A DNA stretch of 22,891 nt from assembly GCA_964384485.1 (NCBI GenBank), contig CAYLLE010000049.1, forward strand, positions 1 through 22,891. The letters are read 5' to 3'. Made by a program: the position numbers and the translations under genes. The notes beneath the pieces are model-generated. The model did no database searches, was not told the origin of the DNA, and was given only the letters and a program-made list of their open reading frames with translations. The DNA is from CAYLLE01 sp964384485 (lineage in GTDB: Bacteria; Spirochaetota; Spirochaetia; CAYLLE01). Positions 14,658 to 22,891 of this stretch are shown piece by piece (the stretch's first letter is position 1; the number at the start of each line of letters is the position of its first letter).

Positions 14658-16705
14658 GTGCTTTTCTTTACGCAAACGGCATTTTTATTTGGACAAAACA
14701 AAATGTTCAAGATAGAAGATTATACCGTTTCCACTTGGAACACCTTTTCCGGTCTTGCTTCCGATTCAATCATCACAATTTTTCAAGATAAGGAAAAATA
14801 TTTATGGATCGGCACTGAAAACGAAGGCTTGGTTCGGGCCCGGGACGGCGAGTTTCATACGTATACCGCGGCTGACGGGCTGCCTTCCAATTCGGTACTA
14901 TCCCTCGCGTATGATCCGGAGGGGAGGCTGTGGATAGGTACCAGCCGGGGACTTTGTTATTATGATGGAAATTCGTTTCATGTACCTGTGTGCGCCGGTG
15001 AAAATCCCTTTCCGGACCGGAATATTTCTGGTTTGGTGTATCACTGGGATGCCGGGCTTCTCGTAGCAAGCGGCGCGGGGCTGTACGGGGACGGCGACTC
15101 CGATCCGGTGCTTATTCCGGATACAAGGGAGGTAGCCTTTTCAGCCGTTTGGGCTGATCAAAACGGTACCGTCTGGTGCGGAACCCGGGATGGAAGGTTT
15201 TTTTTCTGGGACGGAGATTCTTTGAATGAAAAGATTGTGGACGGGATGAAGCATACACACATAAGAAGCATTTACGGCGGAGGGCCTTCCGGAAATCTTC
15301 TGGTTGCCCGAGACGGAGGTTTCTGGAGTATCGAAGACGGCGGTTTCGGCACGCCATTCCATGCCGCCTGAACATTCAATTCTAAAGTATATTCCCAAAG
15401 GGGTACTGGAAGATCACGAAGGAAATATTTGGATCGGAACACGCACCGGGGGAATTATGCGGTTAACACCCTCGCTGTTTACCAATTATAACGGGGACGA
15501 CGGCTTCACCGATGTGACGGTCAATAACGCGGCGGAAGACAATCAGAACCGATTATGGATCGCCGCGGTTGACGGACTGTACTGTCTTGAAAACGGCCGG
15601 TTTATTGAAAATGATTTAACCAGGGAGCTTAAGGGTATCCGGGTCAAGCATGTAATGGTACATGATAAGAAACTTTACGTGAGCACTATTTCACCATTGG
15701 GAGTGGTTGTATACACTGACGGAACCGTCCATTATCTGAATAAAAAAAACGGGTTACCCGGTAATGTGATAAAAAAAAATTGCCGATTCCGGGGGGAATA
15801 TCTGGATTTCTACCTCGGAAGGTCTCATAACAGTAAAACCCGGGGGACAGCTCTTGATCCGCAATAAAAAAACGGGTTTCCCCGGGAATGAAATCTATGA
15901 CATTTTCGAAGACAGCCTGGGAAGAATTTGGGCCGCCACCGTCCGGAACGGGCTGTTCCGTTTCGATACGCTGGATTCCTACATCCGCGTTCATGAACAG
16001 GACGGGCTGTCGGGGGAGATGAATTTTTCGATAAATGAGGATCGAAAAGGACGGTTCTGGATCAGTACCGCCGTGGGTGTTTATCTCATTGATCAAGAAG
16101 ACAATCCGCGGCTGCTGACCTTCGAAGACGGTCTTCCGTACCTGTATGTGTACAATGCCCTGCCCGCGGGAAACCATCTGTGGTTTTCTTCGGTCCGGGG
16201 ACTGTCCAGGACGGATTTGGAGGAAGCGGCGCGGACAGCTCTGGGCCGGGAGAGCCGGTTTTCTTCGGATGTATTCACATTTGCCGACGGCCTTCTCGCC
16301 TCGCCGAACGCCCTGTCCTGGCTGTTTTCTGATCACCAAGCAAGGCTCTGGATTCCCACCCATAGAGGAATCAGTATGCTGGATACATCGAAATCTATTC
16401 CTTCTGTAAAAGAATGGCCCCTGCACATCGAGCAGGTAACCCTTGATAACAATGTTTTTGATTCCGGCAACCCCCGCGGGAAAGGAACGGTGGAAAGAGC
16501 CAGGTTCCGCTGTGCTAATTTAATATTTCCAAAAACTAACCGGGACGGCAGTTCTGTTCCTTCCGATGATACGGGGCTGGTAAGCAATTACGCTTCCTCG
16601 ATTTCTCACGAGTCCGCCGCCTGGCCCGTGCCCGGAGACGGTGAGAAAAATCCAGGAAGCCGGTTCTTTTGGCGGTGGAAGATAACCGTGATGTACTTGA
16701 AATAA
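14658..16705 (+). pseudogene. Hybrid sensor: two-propeller (Reg_prop) sensor part, broken
   Basis: Three successive frames encode one protein of Reg_prop blades. Repeats of Leu-Trp-Ile-Gly-Thr followed by Gly-Leu, each preceded by Asp-x-x-Gly, occur throughout, as in periplasmic sensors of hybrid two-component systems that sense glycan fragments. The start is unclear: GTG at 14658 gives a short hydrophobic signal, and the frame is open back to 14598. Frame changes lie near 15365 and in the A9 run at 15771-15779; removing one A restores Ile-Ala-Asp-Ser-Gly-Gly-Asn-Ile-Trp-Ile. After Phe-Arg-Cys-Ala-Asn-Leu-Ile-Phe-Pro-Lys-Thr-Asn-Arg, a Y_Y_Y domain start, the sequence jumps to Asn-Tyr-Ala-Ser-Ser-Ile-Ser-His-Glu, the kinase H-box. 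The remaining Y_Y_Y domain, the membrane helix and all of the ATPase domain are missing. Confidence 0.8.
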
Positions 16706-17292
16706 TTAGATCGGAACTTTCTCGGGGATTTAATATAATTCCGAAGCGGAGCGGTGAGGACGGATTAGCGTACTTAAAGGAAAATCCCGCGCCCGCCGTG
16801 ATTATATCCGATATCATGATGCCGGGAATGGACGGCAGGGATTTTTTCTACCGGGTCCGTGACGGATTGAAATTATCCAACGTGCCTTTCCTTTTTCTCA
16901 CCGCCCGTGCCTCTTTTGATGAAATGCTGGAATTCCTGAAGGAAGGAGCAGCGGATTATATTTGCATCCCCTTTAGTCCCGAGCTTCTGCAGCAGCGGCG
17001 GGAGGATTCGGTCAAGAAGCGCCTTACCAGTCAGATACGACAACTGATCGAACAGGATGATGTTTCTGAGATCCGGAGCGGAAACCCAACCATCCCGGAA
17101 ATACAGATGCGCTATTCTTTAACCGACCGGGAGACGGAAGTCTTAAGTCTGATGCTGACCGGACTCCGGGACAAAGAAATTGCCCGGAAACTAGGCTGTG
17201 CCGTCAGTACCGTCTCCAACACTGCCAGCCGGATTTATAAAAAATCCGACTGCGGCAGCAGGGTAGAACTTCTAAGAAAAATATCCGGATAA
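16645..17292 (+). pseudogene. Receiver plus LuxR-type HTH end of the hybrid regulator
   Basis: The frame is open from 16645, directly after a TGA, and gives Lys-Pro-Val-Leu-Leu-Ala-Val-Glu-Asp-Asn-Arg-Asp, the start of a receiver. Counting from the TTG at 16669, acidic residues are Glu4/Asp5, the phosphorylation site is Asp48 (Ser-Asp-Ile-Met-Met-Pro-Gly-Met-Asp-Gly), and Thr78 is present. The normally invariant Lys before Pro is Ile100 (Asp-Tyr-Ile-Cys-Ile-Pro-Phe). A LuxR/GerE-type HTH spans about 150-205 (Leu-Thr-Asp-Arg-Glu-Thr-Glu-Val-Leu-Ser, Asn-Thr-Ala-Ser-Arg-Ile-Tyr-Lys-Lys). It was the C-terminus of the sensor kinase just upstream. With no good start codon it is probably not made alone, although a short regulator initiated at the TTG cannot be excluded. 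Confidence 0.7.
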
Positions 17293-17308
17293 TAGTTCCC
17301 CTCCCGGC

Positions 17309-17775
17309 TTAATTATCTTCGAATTCTATTGAAAGCGTAAAAGGATCGGCGCCTTCATAGGTATATGGAGAATCGGCCAGGGTGATAACCGCGTAGTCAT
17401 GACTCCCGGGATTGTAGGCTCCGTTACATGGGTATAGGTGTATAGGAAGGTATCGGATCTGCTGTAGGGTGTTCCATCGATTTCAAACGACATTTGTATC
17501 GATTCAAAATCACCTTCCCCCGCGTCGATAGGCACGGTGTTATCCAGACTGCTCGCTCCCGCGGAAACAGTCCCCAAGCTTAATGAGTTGGTATATTCAG
17601 GGTCTCCCAGCACATCGGTATAACCTGTGGAGAGCACAACATTCGTCAGATTGTAGCTGCTGTTGTTCACAACGTCGATGTCCACAACATCCGGTCCGAA
17701 CAGGGAACATCCTACCGGCACAATAATGGAAATGATAATGATCGCTGTAAAAAGGTACTGTTTTATAGAGCGCAT
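17309..17775 (-). pseudogene. Small lipoprotein, frameshifted near its end
   Basis: The protein starts with a perfect AGGAGG site nine bases before the ATG and a signal peptide (Tyr-Leu-Phe-Thr-Ala-Ile-Ile-Ile-Ile-Ser-Ile-Ile) ending Pro-Val-Gly-Cys, an atypical lipobox as spirochaetes allow. The mature part is beta-rich and unrecognised (Val-Val-Asn-Asn-Ser-Ser-Tyr-Asn-Leu-Thr-Asn-Val-Val-Leu). The frame stops at 17326 after an odd basic and proline-rich tail. From about 17415 a neighbouring frame gives Asn-Gly-Ala-Tyr-Asn-Pro-Gly-Ser-His-Asp-Tyr-Ala-Val-Ile-Thr-Leu and ends at 17309, a much better C-terminus. One base is probably missing near the GGG at about 17420. The role is unknown, and the location is the cell envelope. 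Confidence 0.65.
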
Positions 17776-17839
17776 ATCGAGTAACCTCCTGGTGTTTTCA
17801 CCCTATTCTCGTCTTCACCGAATCGAACCGCAACAGGAG

Positions 17840-17873
17840 TTTTTTACCGGTTGAGCGGTTTTTTTTACCGGTT
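17840..17873. repeat. 13-base tandem direct repeat
   Basis: TTTTTTACCGGTT occurs at 17840-17852 and 17861-17873, separated by eight bases (21-base period, two helical turns). It lies between the lipoprotein gene and the end of the 191-residue gene. It could be a binding site for a dimer upstream of the lipoprotein gene, or chance. Confidence 0.35.
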
Positions 17874-17890
17874 CCAGCGTGGACCCGGAG

Positions 17891-18466
17891 TTATCGCATG
17901 CGCCGTATTTTCAGCAGCTTCCCTGGGCAGGGAACAATCTCTGTTTGACGGAACTCAACATCAGGCGGATAATATTCGGTATCGATTCTATCCGGAAGCT
18001 CCATAAAGATACGCAGCAGTCCCTCGTAATGGATGACCAGTTTTAGGTTTCTCTTCTGTTCCTCCATCCGTTGAAACAGAAATTCAATCGCCTCATCTTC
18101 GTCATACCCGGCCGGAATAGATACCCGCTGATACCCGCCAAGCCGGAGCATAACCGTCGCAAAATCGGGGTACCGTTTCTTACGCGTTTCTTCCCGGTAC
18201 TGATCTTTGTCCAGGGACAGGGCGTATTTAAGCGCTTCAGGTTTGACATCGATATACTCCAGGTATCGGAGCGGAACGGGACTAGCCAGGTTATCCCAGG
18301 AATTTTTTAAAGCAAGGAATTTCCGGAAGTTCCGGAATCCGCAATGCTTCATCATGTCATTAATCATCTCTTTTTGTTTTTCCGGCAGTTTAAACGGGGC
18401 AGCCGTGTTCACCGTCTTGCTGTTGATATAACTTTTTGCGTTATAAAATCGTTGGTATTTCTGCAT
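17891..18466 (-). CDS. Unrecognised 191-residue protein
   Basis: The start is well defined: an AAGGAG site lies eight bases before the ATG. The product is soluble and basic, without signal peptide or membrane helix. The central part is charged and helical (Lys-Gln-Lys-Glu-Met-Ile-Asn-Asp-Met-Met-Lys; Asp-Glu-Asp-Glu-Ala-Ile-Glu-Phe-Leu-Phe-Gln-Arg-Met). A strand-rich C-terminus ends Leu-Leu-Lys-Ile-Arg-Arg-Met-Arg. The N-terminus Met-Gln-Lys-Tyr-Gln-Arg-Phe-Tyr-Asn is rich in aromatics. I know no family that fits. Codon use is sound and there is no sign of decay. It stands alone between the lipoprotein gene and the defence operon, divergent from the latter. Confidence 0.75.
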   Translation of the reverse strand: MQKYQRFYNAKSYINSKTVNTAAPFKLPEKQKEMINDMMKHCGFRNFRKFLALKNSWDNLASPVPLRYLEYIDVKPEALKYALSLDKDQYREETRKKRYPDFATVMLRLGGYQRVSIPAGYDEDEAIEFLFQRMEEQKRNLKLVIHYEGLLRIFMELPDRIDTEYYPPDVEFRQTEIVPCPGKLLKIRRMR

Positions 18467-18584
18467 TGGAAGGCTCCTTTTTAGCGAATTATTTTAAAGA
18501 CGCTGCAATATGGTTTACAAATCACGTCTTGAATGTATTATAACACAAGCGGGGTTTTATTTCAAATACGGATAAACTAATGCA

Positions 18585-18609
18585 GCAATTTCCGGTGATC
18601 ACATTCGCG
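18585..18609 (+). repeat. 25-base shared intergenic element, copy 2
   Basis: This matches 14445-14469 at 21 of 25 positions and contains the palindrome GTGATCAC. It lies in the 262-base divergent gap between the 191-residue gene and the 141-residue gene. Confidence 0.4.
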
Positions 18610-18728
18610 GTCCGTACAATCTAAATCCTGCTACTATAAAATTTTAGCCCAGATGTCAAAATTTAGCGATTACTTTCTTTTCTTGGACAGATACTGTAAT
18701 ATCAAAATATGCTTGGGCAGGTTTCTTA

Positions 18729-19154
18729 ATGAACCCACAGCTAACTGCCGATTTGGGTGCTTTTTTGTTTGAACATTATAAAAGAGCTCTAGATGAATTG
18801 TCAGAATATAAATCTGTGCAAAGCAATTTAACCGCCATTGCGATCATACTTCATAAGAATTATTCAGGTATTGTTACAGATGACGATCTAAAGGAGTGTA
18901 TACGACTCATGACTGATGAACAGCTATCATCCTGTATCGACGGTGTTATCTATTTCAACATAATGAAGAAATATCCCAGGGAAGCTCTATACTTTGTTGA
19001 TCAAATTCATCTATTTAGCGAAAAGGAAAAATGGAAAGTAGCGGAAACCAATAAATTTCTAGATGAACTAAGTGAAATTGATGGTAATATCGTTGAGGAT
19101 AACAAATTCAAAGATTTAAAGAATGAAATCTGGAATTTTCCCGATTTTGATTAA
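18729..19154 (+). CDS. Unrecognised 141-residue protein ahead of the helicase
   Basis: A helical, acidic protein without signal or membrane segments. It begins Met-Asn-Pro-Gln-Leu-Thr-Ala-Asp-Leu-Gly-Ala-Phe-Leu-Phe-Glu and contains Lys-Asn-Tyr-Ser-Gly-Ile-Val-Thr-Asp-Asp-Asp-Leu-Lys-Glu-Cys-Ile-Arg-Leu-Met. No family recognised. The ribosome site is weak. It ends 22 bases before the helicase, so the two are probably cotranscribed. Its codons are clearly richer in A and T than those of the helicase, which suggests separate acquisition. In defence operons a small variable gene in this place may be a regulator or accessory subunit, but nothing in the sequence proves this. Confidence 0.75.
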   Translation: MNPQLTADLGAFLFEHYKRALDELSEYKSVQSNLTAIAIILHKNYSGIVTDDDLKECIRLMTDEQLSSCIDGVIYFNIMKKYPREALYFVDQIHLFSEKEKWKVAETNKFLDELSEIDGNIVEDNKFKDLKNEIWNFPDFD

Positions 19155-19176
19155 AATGTGCGATACTGGAAATTAA

Positions 19177-22100
19177 ATGAAACTTGAAGAACTTGAACAA
19201 GGTAAGTCTATCTCGGGCATTTTAACAAACGGTTCCGTAACGGTTGTTTCCGTTACTTGGCACGGTACCGATGCGGTGGAACTTACCTATAAAGACTCGG
19301 CGGGGCGGCCGGGTGTGGAATTAATATACCGGGAACAGGAGCCTTTTTTAAAAGCGGAGTCAACGGAAGGGCAGTGGGACTTTTCCGCCGACGGGAACCT
19401 GTTCAAGCTGGTATCGGAATCGTTGCGGATAAAACTCGGGTATCTGTTTGACCCCTTTCTTGCCGTCAATTCTTCGGACGTTGAACCGCTGCCGCATCAA
19501 ATAACGGCGGTTTATGAAAAAATGCTCTCCAGACAGCCGCTCCGGTTTCTTCTTGCCGACGATCCGGGTGCCGGAAAAACGATTATGGCCGGGCTTCTGA
19601 TAAAAGAGCTTCTTCTCCGGGGAGATGTTGAACGGTGCATGGTTGTCTGCCCGGGCAATCTGGTGGAGCAGTGGCAGGATGAGCTCGATTCGAAGTTCAG
19701 TCTTCCCTTCGAGATCCTGACGAACGACAAACTCGAATCCGCACGATCCGGAAACTGGTTTCTAGAAAACGACCTTATCATCTGTAGGCTCGATAAATTG
19801 AGCAGGGATGACGCGCTTCATCCAAAACTCGAGAATACCGATTGGGACCTGATCATCGTGGACGAGGCCCACAAACTGTCGGCTACCTTTTTTGGCGGCG
19901 AAGTTAAATATACCAAACGATACCGTCTCGGCCGGCTGCTCTCCCGGATAACCCGTCATTTTCTGTTGATGACCGCAACGCCGCATAACGGCAAGGAGGA
20001 AGATTTTCAGCTATTCTTGTCGCTGATTGACGAAGACCGGTTCGAAGGCAGGTTCCGGACCGGCGTCCGCAAATCCGTTGTTACGGACATCATGCGTCGT
20101 ATGGTGAAAGAGCAGCTGGTCAAGTTCGATGGAAAACCGCTCTTTCCGGAGCGCCGTGCTTATACCGTTCAATACGAACTTTCCGAAGGTGAAGCGCAGC
20201 TGTATCAGGCGGTTACGAATTACGTGCGTACCGAATTTAACCGTGCTTCACTTATTGGAAATGAAGGTGCTCGGCGAAATATCGGGTTCGCGCTGACGAT
20301 ACTGCAGCGACGCCTCGCATCATCTCCGGCGGCTATTTACCATTCGCTGCAGCGCCGCAGGGAGCGGCTGGAGGCAAAAATAGAAGAGATAAAATCGATG
20401 CGGGACGGTAAAAGACGGTCTGTTTATAAAGAGTCACCGAAAAACTGGTTCTCCGTCGAAGATATAGAAGACTTGGATGACGCACCGGAAAGCGAAGTCG
20501 AAGAACTGGAAGATGAGATTATCGACCGAGCAACCGGCGCGCAGAATATTACGGAGTTAAAAAAAGAGGTAGCCCATCTCACTCATTTGGAAACACTGGC
20601 GAAGTCGGTTCTTCGCAGGGGTGAGGATAAAAAATGGGAAGAACTATCGTCTCTGCTTCAGGAAAACGACGCGATGTTTGACCGAAACAACATACGCAGA
20701 AAGCTGGTGATTTTTACCGAACATAAAGACACTCTCGTTTATTTGAAGCAAAAGGTTTCCACTCTTTTAGGAAATGAACAGGCAATCGTTACAATCTACG
20801 GCGGGATGAACCGGGAAGAACGGAAAAAGGCGGAAGCACTTTTCAAGCACGACCCTTCGGTTGCCGTTCTTATTGCGACGGATGCCGCGGGAGAGGGAAT
20901 CAACCTTCAACGGGCGCATTTAATGGTTAATTACGACCTGCCTTGGAACCCGAATCGACTGGAACAGCGTTTCGGTAGAATACACCGGATCGGGCAGACC
21001 GAGGTCTGTCATCTCTGGAATCTTGTCGCCCACGAAACCCGGGAAGGGCAGGTATTTGTCCGGCTGCTCTCGAAGCTTCAAGTAGAGCGGGACGATTTAA
21101 AGGGAAAGGTATTCGATGTTTTAGGCCAGATTTTTCAGGGACAGGCTTTACGGGACCTATTGATAGAAGCGATTATGTACGGAGAATCGTCCGAAACGAG
21201 GGCAAAACTCGAGAAGGCCATCGATACGGCTATGGATCCGGAAAAAATTCGCGCGTTGTTGGAAAGTGAAGCCTTGTCACAGGACACTTTAAGCTCATCG
21301 AAAATTCAGGATGTACGGGACATGATGGAGCGGGCGAAAGTAAGGAAGCTCCAGCCCCATTTCGTCCACGGTTATTTTAAAGAGGCTTTTACCCGGCTCG
21401 GTGGAAAAATGAGGAGACGGGAACAGGACCGGTATGAGCTTATCCATGTCCCGGCTGATATCCGGAACAGGATGCACCTTATCGGCGGCAGGCGGGTAAT
21501 TCTACACCGGTACGAGCGAGTGACCTTCGAGAGGGAAGCGGTAAGCCTCCCCGGCGCCCCGGCTGCCGATTTGTTATCCCCGGGGCATCCCCTCTTAGAC
21601 GGGATCATCGACTTGTACCTCGACCGGAATCGGGATCTGTTATCTAAGGGAGCGATTCTGGTAGATGATGTGAGACCGGAGGAGGAACTCCGAGTTCTCT
21701 GTTATCTTGAACATACGATTTTCGACGGACGGCCTGACCGGCATGGTAACAGGCTTATCGCATCAAAGCGGGTACAATTTCTTGAAATATTTGAATCCGG
21801 AGAAATCCGGCATGCCGGGTACGCACCGTTTCTCGAATATCGATGTTTGGGGGAGGATGAGGCCGGGCAGACCGCCGATTTTAGTAGTGCAGAATGGCTG
21901 CACAACGGATTCCGGGACAAGGCGGTAAGTTACGCGATAGCAAACCTGGTACCGGAACATCTTGAAGAAGTGAGACTGCAGAGGGAAACAATCGTAAAAA
22001 AGAGCCTTTCTGCGGTAAAAGAGCGGCTTACCCGGGAAATTCACTATTGGGACAACGAAGCGGAAAGGCTTCGGCTTCAGGAAAAAGAGGGAAAAACAAA

Positions 22101-22668
22101 TGCCAAAATCAATTCCGCTAAAGCCAGGAAGCGGGCGGAGGACCTGGTTTCACGATTGAAAAAACGGACCGAAGAATTAGAACAGCAGCGGAAGCTGTCC
22201 CCGCAGCCTCCCGTTGTTTTGGGTGGATGCCTGGTCATTCCCTCCGGGATGCTGCATGGGAACGAGAAATCAGGAACGGCACTTCGGCAAAACAAAGAAA
22301 GCGAGCAGACCGCGATGGATAGGATTATGTCCCTGGAGCGGGAGATGGGAAACCACCCGGAAGATGTAAGCGCTTTCAACCGAGGCTGGGACATAGAAGC
22401 GAGGAACCCCGAGACAGGTCTGCTTCGATTAATCGAGGTGAAAGGGCGGCAGGCGGATGCGCGGACGGTGACCATAACGAATAATGAAATCAAGCAGGGC
22501 TTGAACAATCCTGAAAACTACTTTCTCGCGGTCGTATTAATTCAAGACGGTGTTTCCTCGGAGGTTTATTATATTCACAAACCCTACGAGACGGAACCCG
22601 ACTGGGGAGTGGCAAGCCGGAATTACCAGATAAAAGACCTCCTTTCGAAAGGGGAGAAAGTTTTTTGA
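19177..22668 (+). CDS. SNF2-type DEAH helicase with C-terminal DUF3883 domain
   Basis: The 1163-residue product begins with a small beta domain (1-95, Val-Ser-Val-Thr-Trp-His-Gly-Thr-Asp-Ala-Val-Glu-Leu-Thr-Tyr). The superfamily 2 core follows: Gln108 motif, Walker A Asp-Pro-Gly-Ala-Gly-Lys134-Thr, Asp229-Glu-Ala-His, Thr-Ala-Thr-Pro-His (about 266-270), Asp-Ala-Ala-Gly-Glu-Gly-Ile-Asn (about 568), and Gln-Arg-Phe-Gly-Arg-Ile-His-Arg-Ile-Gly-Gln (about 597). A charged insert lies at about 395-500 and a coiled coil at about 930-1010. The C-terminus (about 1050-1150) is DUF3883-like, with Gly-Trp-Asp-Ile and Ile-Glu-Val-Lys-Gly, as in PD-(D/E)xK nuclease folds. Such helicases are partners of DUF1156 methyltransferases in predicted phage-defence islands, and one begins just downstream. 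The gene is intact. Confidence 0.95.
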   Translation: MKLEELEQGKSISGILTNGSVTVVSVTWHGTDAVELTYKDSAGRPGVELIYREQEPFLKAESTEGQWDFSADGNLFKLVSESLRIKLGYLFDPFLAVNSSDVEPLPHQITAVYEKMLSRQPLRFLLADDPGAGKTIMAGLLIKELLLRGDVERCMVVCPGNLVEQWQDELDSKFSLPFEILTNDKLESARSGNWFLENDLIICRLDKLSRDDALHPKLENTDWDLIIVDEAHKLSATFFGGEVKYTKRYRLGRLLSRITRHFLLMTATPHNGKEEDFQLFLSLIDEDRFEGRFRTGVRKSVVTDIMRRMVKEQLVKFDGKPLFPERRAYTVQYELSEGEAQLYQAVTNYVRTEFNRASLIGNEGARRNIGFALTILQRRLASSPAAIYHSLQRRRERLEAKIEEIKSMRDGKRRSVYKESPKNWFSVEDIEDLDDAPESEVEELEDEIIDRATGAQNITELKKEVAHLTHLETLAKSVLRRGEDKKWEELSSLLQENDAMFDRNNIRRKLVIFTEHKDTLVYLKQKVSTLLGNEQAIVTIYGGMNREERKKAEALFKHDPSVAVLIATDAAGEGINLQRAHLMVNYDLPWNPNRLEQRFGRIHRIGQTEVCHLWNLVAHETREGQVFVRLLSKLQVERDDLKGKVFDVLGQIFQGQALRDLLIEAIMYGESSETRAKLEKAIDTAMDPEKIRALLESEALSQDTLSSSKIQDVRDMMERAKVRKLQPHFVHGYFKEAFTRLGGKMRRREQDRYELIHVPADIRNRMHLIGGRRVILHRYERVTFEREAVSLPGAPAADLLSPGHPLLDGIIDLYLDRNRDLLSKGAILVDDVRPEEELRVLCYLEHTIFDGRPDRHGNRLIASKRVQFLEIFESGEIRHAGYAPFLEYRCLGEDEAGQTADFSSAEWLHNGFRDKAVSYAIANLVPEHLEEVRLQRETIVKKSLSAVKERLTREIHYWDNEAERLRLQEKEGKTNAKINSAKARKRAEDLVSRLKKRTEELEQQRKLSPQPPVVLGGCLVIPSGMLHGNEKSGTALRQNKESEQTAMDRIMSLEREMGNHPEDVSAFNRGWDIEARNPETGLLRLIEVKGRQADARTVTITNNEIKQGLNNPENYFLAVVLIQDGVSSEVYYIHKPYETEPDWGVASRNYQIKDLLSKGEKVF

Positions 22669-22719
22669 ACTAAAAAGGTTCAATTGACAAAAAATGAACC
22701 AAAAAGGTACGAAGAGTAT

Positions 22720-22891
22720 ATGTACAAAAAAAAGCTTATAGAAGTGAACATCCCCTTAGAGGCGATCAACGAGGCTTCGGCCAGGGAGAAATCGATCCGC
22801 CACGGACATCCCTCGACCCTCCACATTTGGTGGGCACGGCGTCCGTTAGCGGCATGCCGGGCGGTCCTCTTTGCTTCGCTGGTGGACGACC
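22720..22891 (+). CDS. DUF1156 protein (predicted DNA methyltransferase), partial
   Basis: The 57 visible residues, cut by the window end, match the opening of DUF1156 proteins: Lys-Lys-Leu-Ile-Glu-Val, Pro-Leu-Glu-Ala-Ile-Asn, Ala-Arg-Glu-Lys-Ser-Ile-Arg-His-Gly-His-Pro-Ser-Thr-Leu-His, and Trp-Trp-Ala-Arg-Arg-Pro-Leu-Ala. Full-length members are about 900-1000 residues with an adenine-specific methyltransferase domain that is out of view here. It starts 51 bases after the helicase stop, so one operon is likely. I chose the ATG at 22720 because it matches family N-termini. An in-frame TTG at 22684 with a better ribosome site (AAAAGG) would add 12 residues. A 15-base near-repeat (22667-22681 and 22696-22710) flanks that alternative start. 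Confidence 0.9.
   Translation, partial: MYKKKLIEVNIPLEAINEASAREKSIRHGHPSTLHIWWARRPLAACRAVLFASLVDD

Noticed and set aside
15771..15779. Programmed slippage at the A9 run as a regulated switch
   Set aside because: The same gene has another break and a large internal deletion, so error or decay is simpler. Kept only as an alternative in the homopolymer finding.
1..22891. CRISPR array, tRNA or rRNA genes, complete insertion sequence
   Set aside because: No regularly spaced repeats, cloverleaf, rRNA-like stretch or transposase frame was found on reading both strands.

Overview
The window looks like a draft or metagenome-derived chromosome piece of a free-living, polysaccharide-using bacterium, most likely a spirochaete (Spirochaetota). 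The evidence is indirect: mid-range G+C, relaxed lipoprotein cleavage sites, a two-propeller hybrid sensor, and sulfatase, rhamnosidase and beta-propeller glycosidase genes. No rRNA or other marker settles it. Two runs of N (10 and 100) mark scaffold joins, and one reading frame that crosses the larger run is an artefact.

Bases 1-7150 are a carbohydrate region, mostly in pieces. They hold the start of a sulfatase, an intact yefM-yoeB toxin-antitoxin pair, a 56-residue membrane protein, the active-site fragment of an aspartate/glutamate racemase, one intact 497-residue beta-propeller protein (predicted glycosidase), a histidine kinase fragment, a frameshifted hypothetical gene, a metallo-beta-lactamase-fold hydrolase cut by the N gap, a sulfatase C-terminal half, a frameshifted nucleoside-hydrolase-like gene and remnants of an alpha-L-rhamnosidase and perhaps another glycosidase. 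Together they look like a decayed locus for sulfated or rhamnose-containing glycans.

Bases 7129-14340 are all on the minus strand and better preserved: tyrS, a secreted subtilase lipoprotein with three FnIII domains, an FG-GAP protein that has lost its N-terminus, a four-helix membrane protein, ywbE and an orphan BrnA-like antitoxin. The main find lies upstream of tyrS. A short reading frame has five Tyr codons among six (TAT TAT TAC AGC TAT TAT). It is followed by mutually exclusive hairpins and a strong intrinsic terminator about 45 bases before the tyrS start. This is the layout of ribosome-mediated attenuation, here sensing charged tRNA-Tyr.

Bases 14600-17300 hold a broken hybrid sensor-regulator: Reg_prop propeller blades, a truncated kinase start, then a receiver and a LuxR-type HTH. 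A large internal deletion removed the kinase catalytic part. A frameshifted lipoprotein and an unrecognised 191-residue protein follow.

Bases 18729-22891 start a plus-strand operon of the defence-island type: an unknown 141-residue protein with AT-rich codons, a 1163-residue SNF2-type helicase ending in a DUF3883 nuclease-like domain, and the first residues of a DUF1156 protein (predicted DNA methyltransferase), cut by the window edge.
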